DNA of 40,751 nucleotides from Candidatus Poribacteria bacterium (lineage in GTDB: Bacteria; Poribacteria; WGA-4E; WGA-3G), in contig JAAXHO010000275.1 of the NCBI GenBank assembly GCA_012270795.1, positions 1 to 40,751 on the forward strand, given 5' to 3'. A program made the translations under genes and the position numbers. Positions 1-7,784 of this stretch are shown piece by piece. The notes below the pieces were generated by a model, which made no database searches, had not been told where the DNA came from, and saw only the letters and a program-made list of their open reading frames with translations. Positions within the stretch are counted from its first letter, which is position 1, and every line of letters begins with the position of its first letter.

Positions 1-1865
1 GGCACTCTCACTTCAAAAGTATCAGAAGTAGCACTGGCAACCGTACCATTCATTGCGCGCACTTGAATCTGATAAGTCGTTCCATTTACTAAATTTAATA
101 GATCAATAAATGTGCCTGTCCCCGCGGATATCCACGAACTCCAACTTCCACCAGGGACACGATACTGATATTGGAAACCGGTAACTGTACCGCCACCATC
201 TGTCCAGGAAAGACGGAATTGACCATCTACCATTGAATAAGACAAACCGTACGGTTGGTCTGGTGCAGGCGAGGCATTGACATTACCACCAGATTCACCA
301 TCATTTTGTCCAATTTGTTCTGTATTGGTTGACTCCGTGCGGGGCCACTGGGGCTTTTTTGTGCGCTTCGGTTCAAACTCTACCATCCTATTTCTGTGTG
401 ACCTTCTATCTACATTATCAACAAGCATGTATTCGTTATTGTGTATCTCTGGATAGAGATATCCCAGCATTTTATATTTTTGGACAAGTTTGGCAGCGTT
501 CCAACGCTTTTGATCATTATTTTCTGCAGGTGAACTACCAATTTCCATAATGGAGGTCGCGGTAGCTGTTAGTCTATCAAATAAGTAAATACAGTGGCCA
601 ATTTCATGCCCAATGACACCTTTCAGCTTGTTTTCGTAGTAATTATCATACATATTGTTAAGATTAGGGTGTTCATCCATCCATTTCAAACTTCTTTCTA
701 TATGAGTAGGGAAAATATAACAATTCTTTACTTTATACGGGACAGTCGCTAGATCCAATACTACTCCTGATTCAAAAATGAAACGCTGTGCAATGTCATC
801 ATCATTAGATCCATTCTCCACATGCACAGCATCCTGCGGACGTAAACCAACCTGATTTTGATATGTTTTCCCAGCCCCACACCTATGAATGTTGATACGG
901 CGTGTACCTCGTTGCATCTGATTCTGATTGATCAAGTGAAGTTTAAAAGTTGATTGTGGCAGATTTGATGCGTAACCGTAACCTTCACTAAAAACACTGT
1001 AGACAAAAAGGTCTTTAGTTAATAACGGATTATCAATTTTGTCTTCGGAAGTATGACCGACTTGGTCTTCAAAACCGCGATATTCCTCAAATGCTGTAAT
1101 TCCATCACCATGTTTGCTATTGTCAACGGGGCCTGTTTCATCATCTGCCCAAGGATCATAACCAGACCTACTATTACCACCACCGATCGCAACCGTAGCA
1201 TTTCCATCACCAAACCAACCATCAGCGATGTCGTTTCCGTTATTATCAAGTGGGATTGAAAGAGCATCTGTTATTGTTATGTCATCGGTTGCTGTAGCAC
1301 TTACGTTCGTATCCTTGTTTATTTCTACAGTCACCTGAAGTACACCGTGTGCGGCATAGTCTTTGACAAAAGCTGTGACATCTACAAAGGTTTTGGGAGT
1401 ATTGCACGTGCCAGTGAGAGTTCGTTTATCAGAACTCACTTTATACTCAAGCCCTTGCACACTTGTTTGATACGCGGTCTGAAACTCAATGTCGATTCCT
1501 GCTGCGGATGCTACGTTGGCATTCATACAGTATCCCGGATAACTGGAAAGTGTTGCGTCATATTCTTCGCCATTGATATTAATTTTTCCTTCTGGAAAAG
1601 TGAAAATGTAGGTAGTGGATTTTATGAATCCGCCTGTGTTGGTATCTAAATCTTCCATATTGCCACTCAATTCCGCCCGGAAAGATACGGTATCTTCCCA
1701 CGATGGCCGCCATCTCTTCCACCAATCCATAGAATCATTATCGTCAGGTTTCGGATTGAGCACAACTTTGAGGGAAGTTCCATCTTGCCCTTGACATAAG
1801 GGTGGTATTGCAAAACATGTTATACTTATCAGTAAAAATGATAACAACAAAGATTTTTGTGTCAT
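1..1865 (-). CDS. Secreted metzincin-like metalloprotease with FN3 domain (3' end outside window)
   Basis: The reading frame opens with ATG at 1865 and stays open to the window edge (621 codons seen). An AAGGAG ribosome site lies 6-7 bases upstream and overlaps the stop of the preceding lipoprotein gene, so the two genes are coupled. Residues 1-20 form a signal peptide. An N-terminal beta-rich region ends in an acidic motif, SIPLDNNGNDIADGW, shared with the protein at 3217-3936, followed by a second acidic stretch (GDGITAFEEY) like calcium-binding TSP3/dockerin loops. The peptidase motif HEIGHCIYLFD is at residues 420-430, followed by a plausible Met-turn (TSIME, Met 440). HExxH plus a third ligand at position 11 is the metzincin layout; Asp in that place is known from snapalysin-type enzymes, and the usual Gly at position 8 is Tyr here. 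From about residue 528 a fibronectin type III domain follows. Probable secreted zinc endopeptidase; the substrate is unknown. Confidence 0.8.
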   Translation of the reverse strand, partial: MTQKSLLLSFLLISITCFAIPPLCQGQDGTSLKVVLNPKPDDNDSMDWWKRWRPSWEDTVSFRAELSGNMEDLDTNTGGFIKSTTYIFTFPEGKININGEEYDATLSSYPGYCMNANVASAAGIDIEFQTAYQTSVQGLEYKVSSDKRTLTGTCNTPKTFVDVTAFVKDYAAHGVLQVTVEINKDTNVSATATDDITITDALSIPLDNNGNDIADGWFGDGNATVAIGGGNSRSGYDPWADDETGPVDNSKHGDGITAFEEYRGFEDQVGHTSEDKIDNPLLTKDLFVYSVFSEGYGYASNLPQSTFKLHLINQNQMQRGTRRINIHRCGAGKTYQNQVGLRPQDAVHVENGSNDDDIAQRFIFESGVVLDLATVPYKVKNCYIFPTHIERSLKWMDEHPNLNNMYDNYYENKLKGVIGHEIGHCIYLFDRLTATATSIMEIGSSPAENNDQKRWNAAKLVQKYKMLGYLYPEIHNNEYMLVDNVDRRSHRNRMVEFEPKRTKKPQWPRTESTNTEQIGQNDGESGGNVNASPAPDQPYGLSYSMVDGQFRLSWTDGGGTVTGFQYQYRVPGGSWSSWISAGTGTFIDLLNLVNGTTYQIQVRAMNGTVASATSDTFEVRV

Positions 1866-1876
1866 TACTTTTCTCC

Positions 1877-2785
1877 TTATTTTTCAGGGAGTATAGTTTT
1901 TGATTTAATCACTTTAATAAAAAGAGAAGACATATCCGTTGGTCCTGTAAATACTTCAGATGCTTGAAGGTATTTGAGTGCTTTCTCATATTCACCTAAT
2001 CTATAATAGACCATTCCTAAACTAAATATGGGGCCGTGCCAATCGGGATTCAGCCGATATGCTTTTTCGAGGTAAGGAATGGCTTCGCGCGGTTCCTTAT
2101 GTGTATTCAAAATGTGGTTTCCTAATCCAACCACAGCGACAAGTGAATCAGGACGCATTTCCACTAATCTGCGACGCACAACCTCAACTTCAACAGGTTT
2201 TTTGGCTTCATTCAGGCCACACCAATAACGAAGAGCCTGAAAATCATCGGGGTTTTCCGAGATCGCCTTTTCAAAGAGTGTCTTTGCTTCTTCGCTGAGG
2301 CCACCCATCTTCAAAGCAACTACGGCAGCGGTGCGTGTGTCTAATCCTTCTGACAAAATTTCAACAACTTTTTGTCTAAAGGCTTCACCAGTAAGTTCTC
2401 CGGGAATATGATTTAATTTATCGGATTTTTCGGTAGGAAGCCTAACATGCCAGAAACCTTTCTCATCTACAGTAAAGTGATCAGGATATTCTTGAACAAA
2501 CTCTGGCACTGGAAATGGGTCTTTTCGGTATCTGAAATGTCCATGCGGTCGATAGGGGGGTGTTTTAGGAAAAATGATCGACTTGAAAAAGGTATCGCCT
2601 TCCGGGGCTTCGGGCACCTTAGTTTTCACATTACTATGGTGATCATGATCTTGATGTAACAGGTCGTTGTGAAAGCGTTCACCTTGGGCTGTTTCGTTCT
2701 CTCTTTCTCCACAACCCGAACAACCATTGAGTAGAATAGCTGCTATTAAAAATAATGTTGCAAAGTTTTCAATACGAAGTTTCAT
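1877..2785 (-). CDS. TPR-containing lipoprotein (first gene of module copy A)
   Basis: A 302-residue protein. I start it at the ATG at 2785, which has an AAGGAG site 6-7 bases upstream; longer frames lack this. The N-terminus is a lipoprotein signal with lipobox LLNGC at about residues 14-18, followed by a Cys-rich acidic linker and several His residues (HQDHDHHSN). The C-terminal half has TPR-like helices, for example EEAKTLFEKAISENPDDF and GEYEKALKYLQAS. It should sit on the periplasmic face of a membrane as a protein-protein docking module. Its stop codon overlaps the ribosome site of the downstream metzincin-like gene, so the two are probably co-translated. The signal-peptide DNA is nearly identical to that of the gene ending at 5018. 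Specific function unknown. Confidence 0.85.
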   Translation of the reverse strand: MKLRIENFATLFLIAAILLNGCSGCGERENETAQGERFHNDLLHQDHDHHSNVKTKVPEAPEGDTFFKSIIFPKTPPYRPHGHFRYRKDPFPVPEFVQEYPDHFTVDEKGFWHVRLPTEKSDKLNHIPGELTGEAFRQKVVEILSEGLDTRTAAVVALKMGGLSEEAKTLFEKAISENPDDFQALRYWCGLNEAKKPVEVEVVRRRLVEMRPDSLVAVVGLGNHILNTHKEPREAIPYLEKAYRLNPDWHGPIFSLGMVYYRLGEYEKALKYLQASEVFTGPTDMSSLFIKVIKSKTILPEK

Positions 2786-2881
2786 TGTTTTCTCCTTTCT
2801 ATTTGGGCGTTTATGTATTCTCAATGTCTTTGAGAGCATCTTTCCAACTTAATGCGTCTTTTCTAAAGTTCAGTTCTGTAA

Positions 2882-2911
2882 ATTATACATTTTTTTTTTC
2901 AAATTTGTCAA
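2882..2911 (-). promoter_or_regulatory. Sigma-70-type promoter for the TPR lipoprotein gene
   Basis: On the minus strand TTGACA (2906-2911) and TATAAT (2882-2887) are separated by 18 bases, most of them a run of ten A. Transcription would begin near 2875, about 90 bases before the lipoprotein ATG at 2785. Both hexamers match the consensus. Confidence 0.6.
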
Positions 2912-3135
2912 AGCAACAGAACTTACACATTTTCCTTAAAGTCCCTGATAAGGGAATTGATACGCGTTTTATTACACGTTCACCCCATAGTAACGCAATG
3001 AAAAATTTGGAACAGATTCAACGTTCTGTAGGAATCTATTCAACTAACCTAAAAGTGTCAGATCCATGCATTTTGCCGCTGCCCAGACCCTTCGTATTTG
3101 GAATTCGGTTTGTGTGGCTTAACTAACGCCGCTAT

Positions 3136-3164
3136 ATTATAATATTGGTTTTCAGAAATGTCAA
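3136..3164 (-). promoter_or_regulatory. Perfect-consensus sigma-70 promoter upstream of the lipoprotein leader
   Basis: TTGACA (3159-3164) and TATAAT (3136-3141) on the minus strand have a 17-base spacer. It lies just downstream of the truncated gene ending at 3217 and would give a leader of about 340 bases before the lipoprotein ATG at 2785. It is the closest match to the sigma-70 consensus that I found in the window. Confidence 0.6.
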
Positions 3165-3216
3165 GTTAAAAATTATATCGATTTCCTAATTTTCCTTGAA
3201 ATATCATTGAAATGTG

Positions 3217-3936
3217 TTATCCTTGATTGTCTGTGAGAAGGGTATGTCTACCCTTTACCCATGCCCCAGGTTCCCACGAATCAGCAATATCATTGCCATT
3301 ATTGTCTAAAGGAATACTAATCGCATCACTTGCATCCCCTTCCGATGAGGAACTTCCTGAAACTGGGTCCTCGTAGTTGAAGGTAGCACTTGCTGATAAA
3401 ATACCGACTGCCGCATAATCGTTAACACGTACAGTGACAGTAACACTACTATTACCGCCCTCCGTTTCTGTCATCCCTAATCCTATCTCAACCGGTTGCC
3501 CCGACACATTATTTCCCTCACCCGGAACCGCTATCGGACGCTTCACCGTATACGTATATCCCGAACCACTCGCGTTATCTTCTTTGCGGAAAAACAAATC
3601 ATAGGACTCTTTTACATCGGTATCTCCATCAAAATTCATGCAGACACCTTTCCATTTGGAAGGGGTGCCAAGATCAAACGTAAACTTGACATTCGTAAAT
3701 TTCGTAATGTTTTTACCTGTCGCTGTCTTGCCTTTGATGCTGGCAATAAATGACACATTCGTTTTATATTCAGGTCGCCAGCCCAACCATGCTTGCGGAT
3801 GCATCGGTTCAAGACTCAACTCAAACGTTGGCGTGTTGGCATCTCCGTTTGCCTCTGCCGAGCAAACAAGTAAGTAAAATGGTGAACAAATAACCAATAC
3901 TAAAAGTATTAATGAAATAATAACACTCTTTCGCAT
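3217..3936 (-). CDS. Truncated secreted paralogue of the metzincin-like protein (module copy B)
   Basis: A 239-residue secreted protein. The start at 3936 is preceded by AAGGAG 6 bases upstream; a longer frame to 3984 has no such site. The signal peptide (RKSVIISLILLVLVICSPFY) precedes a beta-rich domain. Near the end it carries AISIPLDNNGNDIADSW, almost the same as the motif before the protease domain of the protein at 1-1865. About 20 residues later it stops, so the calcium-loop, HExxH and FN3 parts are absent. I read it as a paralogue that has lost its catalytic half; an intended stand-alone binding protein is the alternative. It follows the second TPR lipoprotein gene with a 71-base gap. 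Confidence 0.7.
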   Translation of the reverse strand: MRKSVIISLILLVLVICSPFYLLVCSAEANGDANTPTFELSLEPMHPQAWLGWRPEYKTNVSFIASIKGKTATGKNITKFTNVKFTFDLGTPSKWKGVCMNFDGDTDVKESYDLFFRKEDNASGSGYTYTVKRPIAVPGEGNNVSGQPVEIGLGMTETEGGNSSVTVTVRVNDYAAVGILSASATFNYEDPVSGSSSSEGDASDAISIPLDNNGNDIADSWEPGAWVKGRHTLLTDNQG

Positions 3937-4007
3937 ACTATTCTCCTTATTCTGTTTGGATGATAATCTTCTCAATAATTTCAATAAATGATTTAACTAA
4001 TTTCTCT

Positions 4008-5018
4008 CTAACGACGCAGTGGTGTCGGCAGATCGGGGCCAAGGATCGGTTGTCCAGCCTTTCTTATCTTTTCACGCACGTTCTCACCTTCGCCCCCACT
4101 GTTCACAACATCTTCTGCTGTAAGGAACAACGAACTGATCGCACCGATGATGTAAGAAGGTTGTGAGGTTGCCACTGCATATTGATGTGAACGCCGGAAC
4201 GATGCTAATGCTTTTTCGTAATCTCCCATTTGGTAATAACAGAGACCTTCAACACCCAAGTGAAGATAACCAGGGTCCAATTCCTGTGCCTTTTGGGCAT
4301 AACCGAGAGCCTCTTCAGGATGCGTTCCCAAGATACACTTTGCGAGTTTATGCAACACCCAAGGATGATTAGAGTTCATTTGATATAAACGACGTGTCGC
4401 CGCAGTTTTTTCTTTACCATAAAGATCTGTGAGATTTCCTCCTGCAAATACCCATGTGAGTAATGTGTCAAAATCATCTGGATTTTCCTTATACGCAAGA
4501 TCCGCTAATGCGATCATCCTATCGTCTATAGAGCCTCCACTTAAATCAAGCACTATCCGCGCCCAAGTCAGAATTCCGAGGTCCCGGAAAAGTTGAAGGT
4601 GTTTTTCATTGAACTCATCAATAGTTACCTCACCTGCTCGCCAGTGTTCGTCCAAGTCCCTTTCTACTCTTATTATTCTTTTCCATGTTTCAAGATGAAC
4701 AGTAGTCGGTTCCCAAGGGAACGGTATCCCGCCATCGTGTTCGCGTGCTACTTGTATATATTTTACATCCTTAAGTGACGCAAGGTAGTCCAAATCACTA
4801 AAGTTCTTTGGAGATAACTTTACCGTTTTTCCGCGCGGTTTGGGTTTTGTTCTATTTTGTTTTACTCCAGATAACTTAGATGTGCTATCTGGTGTTGATT
4901 GATTCGGGGGTGTAACAGGCGTTTCGGTAGCTATCTTTTGTCCACACCCGGAGCAACCCCCGAACAGGATTACTGTTATTAAAAATAATGTTGCAAGGTT
5001 TTCAATACGAAGTTTTAT
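4008..5018 (-). CDS. TPR lipoprotein paralogue with apparent ATA start codon (module copy B)
   Basis: The frame is open upstream to a TGA and holds no in-frame ATG before the lipobox. It can be read from the ATA at 5016-5018, which stands where the paralogue at 1877-2785 has its ATG, behind a GGGAG site and the same GAGAAAACA spacer. From there it reads IKLRIENLATLFLITVILFG then GCSGC, a lipobox lipoprotein signal almost identical to the paralogue. The next usable start is a TTG at 4793, which would remove the signal peptide. The C-terminal half is TPR-like (for example MGDYEKALASFRRSHQYA). Either ATA initiates weakly or the gene is silenced. Full length would be 336 residues. Confidence 0.7.
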   Translation of the reverse strand: MKLRIENLATLFLITVILFGGCSGCGQKIATETPVTPPNQSTPDSTSKLSGVKQNRTKPKPRGKTVKLSPKNFSDLDYLASLKDVKYIQVAREHDGGIPFPWEPTTVHLETWKRIIRVERDLDEHWRAGEVTIDEFNEKHLQLFRDLGILTWARIVLDLSGGSIDDRMIALADLAYKENPDDFDTLLTWVFAGGNLTDLYGKEKTAATRRLYQMNSNHPWVLHKLAKCILGTHPEEALGYAQKAQELDPGYLHLGVEGLCYYQMGDYEKALASFRRSHQYAVATSQPSYIIGAISSLFLTAEDVVNSGGEGENVREKIRKAGQPILGPDLPTPLRR

Positions 5019-5110
5019 TGTTTTCTCCCTTAAATCAATTTGTCGCCTTTCCCATGAACGATTGATAAATCCTCGTGTTAATCAGATGACGCGTTTCTTT
5101 TGAATATCTT

Positions 5111-5139
5111 CACATACGTTTGCGCGTAAATTCTGTCAA
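5111..5139 (-). promoter_or_regulatory. Probable promoter for the second TPR lipoprotein gene
   Basis: TTGACA (5134-5139) and TATGTG (5111-5116) on the minus strand are 17 bases apart, about 90 bases before the ATA start at 5018. The -35 box is perfect and the -10 box is weak. Confidence 0.4.
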
Positions 5140-5235
5140 AATTGAAATTTTGATTACATTGTATCACGCAAATGTTACGAAAATTAGACAAATATAGGAA
5201 TAGTTCTGTCACGTGATGCATGCTTAGGCGTAATA

Positions 5236-7151
5236 TCACCGTATAATAGACAAATTATCAATAGTATCCAAAAGTTGACTGCTATCGTTATAGACCTCTA
5301 ATCCCACTCTTTTCCCATCAACAGAAAAAAGGCAAAAGTGTTTATCTATAGCGAACGCTTTGACCTTATCAACCCATGGAACTGATTTGTCCTGTACATA
5401 ATAGGGTGCACCACAGCCACCGCTGATTACCTGCCAGACAGGAAACTGAAAATCTGGATTTATGGATGAATCAATTAGTGTGCGACTGTAGTTATGTTCA
5501 TCACCACAGAGTACAGCCAACACTTTAGACTTGCTTGAAACAATTTTCCAAAATCTATTTCGCATATCAAGGACATCCCCCATTGGGACGGTTTTATCAT
5601 TGTAACCACCTGTTCCGCCTTCACCGGGAACACCCCAATACATTGCATCTTTGACATGTCCACCGTTTGGGAATGGGGGTTCATGGAGTATGATGAATAC
5701 CCAATCTACATTCAGGTCTTTCTGGGCAGCGTCTAATTCCTGCTTCAACCATTCCATCTGATTTGCCATGATGTATCCCTCTCTGTTACCTCCAAGGTGT
5801 TTTAGAGCGAGATTTATCGCTGTTTTATCCTGCGATTTCTGACCGAATTCACTGAGATTTCTGTATCCTGTTGACCAATAATTGCTGTTCAAAGAGATAA
5901 AGTGAATTCTGCTGTATGTGAAAGAGTAGACGTTTTCAAGATAAGAAGGTCCAACATCTTCTCCACCCATATTGTTACTGCCTTTATTTTCAGGTTTTGG
6001 TATACCTAAGCCGTAGTGACTTCCTTGAGGATTAACAAATTCTTTAGCGAAAATTGCTTCAGCACTATTTTCGCCAACCGTTCCAGCAAATTGGATATAG
6101 TATTCATCCTGCTTCAAATGTGGCGCAACAACTTTATAGTATTTTCCTACCTGTTCATGGTTACCAATTGATTCGTAGAACGGTATGTTAGCAGCGACAG
6201 GCTGGACCGTTCGCTTCCAAGTTTCAAGCTGCGATTCATAATCCTGCACATCAGAGGTATAACCGTTGATGAGGTCACCACCAAAACAGACAAAATCCGC
6301 CTTTTTGTTGTAAAGTTCAATGGCAAATCGTCCAAGGTCTTTAGCATTAACGCCATTTTGGGCGCGTTCTCCACCCCCTACACCAGCACGGGAATCTGAC
6401 ATAAAGCCGAATTTAAATGGGGCTCTTGTCCCCTGATCTAGCGCGGTTTTGAATGTATAAGTCGGTGTGTAGATGCCGTAATTGACTTGATATGCATAGA
6501 TAGTATTTGGCTTCAGTTTCGTTAGATGAACTTCATGTCGGATAGCAGGATTCAGAGATAGAACTCTCTATTGTCAGCATGGACAGTGCCTTTGGTAGGA
6601 ATGTCTGTTTCCCATGATATTACAGCCGAATTATGTGTAACAAGATCAACAAAGGGACCTTCCGTCAATGTAACGAGTGAGGTATATTTGCCCGTTTTAG
6701 GTTTCCCTTCTCGCTTATATCTTAGTTGTCTGTCATAGGCGCGTGTAGTCTGAATGCGCGGATCGAACACCTCAATACGATAGGCGATAATGCCACCGTT
6801 ATTTGCAATCAAACCTGTATCGTAATGAACATCCTCAAGCTTTGATATATCCATTTTGATTTGATGTTTTGTTTGATCCTCATCTAAATATATCCCTTTA
6901 GCACTCTTGCGATATCGTGGAGTTGTCAGTTTACCTTCAGTGTGGGGAACACCGTAATAGGCAATTGCAGCTGGCGTGTCAATAAGGGTATCAAACTCTA
7001 CAATAGCAGATGAACCCTCAAATCCTGTTATTATTGGCTCTTTTGCCAACAGCATGTCTTGTCTGTAATCAATTTGTGTCAAAGTTATTTCCTGTGCATA
7101 GACTCCTATTGAAATAAAGAATAATCCTATGTAAATATAAAAATGTTTCAT
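5236..7151 (-). pseudogene. Purple-acid-phosphatase-like metallophosphatase, split by one frameshift
   Basis: Two frames join into one protein. The first part (6552-7151) starts at an ATG with AAAGGA upstream and has a signal peptide ending near VYAQ, then a beta-sandwich of the purple acid phosphatase N-terminal/FN3 kind. It runs into TGA at 6552-6554. The next frame is open from about 6570 and continues without a break through the end of that domain (reading NPAIRHEVHL) into the catalytic domain. Metallophosphatase blocks are in order: MSDSRAG, GGDLINGY, GNHE, LHEPPF and GDEHNY. The total of 1916 bases is one short of a multiple of three, so a single-base deletion near 6555-6570 explains the break. 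The first block has Arg where many relatives have His. Real pseudogene or sequencing/assembly error cannot be told apart here. Confidence 0.8.
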
Positions 7152-7174
7152 TTCTATGTCCTTTCATGTGATGA

Positions 7175-7202
7175 TTTATACTTAGATTTTACCTGAAATC
7201 AA
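7175..7202 (-). promoter_or_regulatory. Possible promoter of the phosphatase gene
   Basis: TTGATT (7197-7202) and TATAAA (7175-7180) on the minus strand are 16 bases apart, close before the start codon at 7151. This is a moderate match only; another candidate lies in the repeat end at 7269-7297. Confidence 0.3.
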
Positions 7203-7268
7203 TGAATTAAACCACAGTTTTATCACAGAGTTTTCTGATTTGTATGTCAAAAGTATGACAAGGGCAAG

Positions 7269-7297
7269 ATTATACCAATTCTAAAAAATATTGTCTC
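7269..7297 (-). promoter_or_regulatory. Outward-facing promoter-like end of repeat R1, toward the phosphatase gene
   Basis: On the minus strand GAGACA (7292-7297) and TATAAT (7269-7274) have a 17-base spacer, and TGG before TATAAT makes an extended -10. The same arrangement recurs at 21791-21819 and 35044-35072. It points to the gene starting at 7151. Confidence 0.45.
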
Positions 7298-7546
7298 ATT
7301 AAGGAATTCCACTGTTATTGCTGGTTAGGGTGCCTCTCTTCGGTAGGAGGAACCTCCAAATCAACGGTATGAATCATGGCGAATCATGTAGAATACCACA
7401 CGGGGAATGCTATATAGCATTCATACCGTTGATTTGGCGTATTCTACTAAGCGCATTCGCCCTATGGCATTCATCGGGTCGCGACCAGGAGGTCGCTCCT
7501 ACCGAAAATGGAGAAATTCGGGGTTGAAAACTCCAGCTACAAAAGT
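7269..7546. repeat. Repeat complex R1 (promoter-like end plus palindromic modules)
   Basis: From left to right it holds the conserved end (7269-7310), a degenerate GGTAGGAGGAACC unit, a 19-base inverted repeat (7356-7374 and 7419-7437) made by two opposed copies of the 'AATCAACGGTATGAAT' module, the hairpin GAATGCTATATAGCATTC (7405-7422), the palindrome GGTCGCGACC with GAGGTCGCTCCTACC, and a tail around 7511-7546 resembling the tail of the complex near 29170-29207. Confidence 0.75.
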
Positions 7547-7589
7547 ACATTTCAACAATTGAATGCCTTTGACCAAAATAGAGAAGTAA

Positions 7590-7618
7590 TTGAAAATACA
7601 TTGCACATCTGATAAGAT
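7590..7618 (+). promoter_or_regulatory. Possible promoter of the ABC transporter operon
   Basis: TTGAAA (7590-7595) and TAAGAT (7613-7618) are 17 bases apart on the plus strand, about 165 bases before the start at 7785. A moderate consensus match. Confidence 0.35.
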
Positions 7619-7784
7619 GTTTGAATATGAGATTTCCTGCTTTTCCGGATTTTGTTGTGTTTTTGCTGGTTAGAATGAAATCAAATGTGTTATACATATA
7701 GAGACTCAAATAGACACATTTTCATCATTGTATCAATACTATGGTATTGGTACATATACCATATTGGTAAATGTAGTTTTTGAT

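Larger units (their letters stand above)
2786..3216. other. Intergenic region with two promoters; possible untranslated leader or small RNA
   Basis: No convincing gene lies here. The region holds two consensus minus-strand promoters about 250 bases apart. The stretch between them (about 2912-3130) has a small hairpin around 2942-2956 (TCCCT/AGGGA) but no T-run terminator that I can see. It may be a long leader, a small RNA or degraded sequence. Confidence 0.4.

Noticed and set aside
329-550. Plus-strand frame opposite the protease gene
   Set aside because: It is antisense to the HExxH region of a convincing gene and has no start signal.
2755-3126. Plus-strand frame of 123 codons
   Set aside because: It overlaps the lipoprotein signal peptide and both minus-strand promoters, has no ribosome site and shows no recognisable domain.
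6552-6554. TGA in the phosphatase gene as another selenocysteine codon
   Set aside because: The same frame hits another stop within ten codons, while a different frame continues the protein. A frameshift explains it and no SECIS-like hairpin follows.
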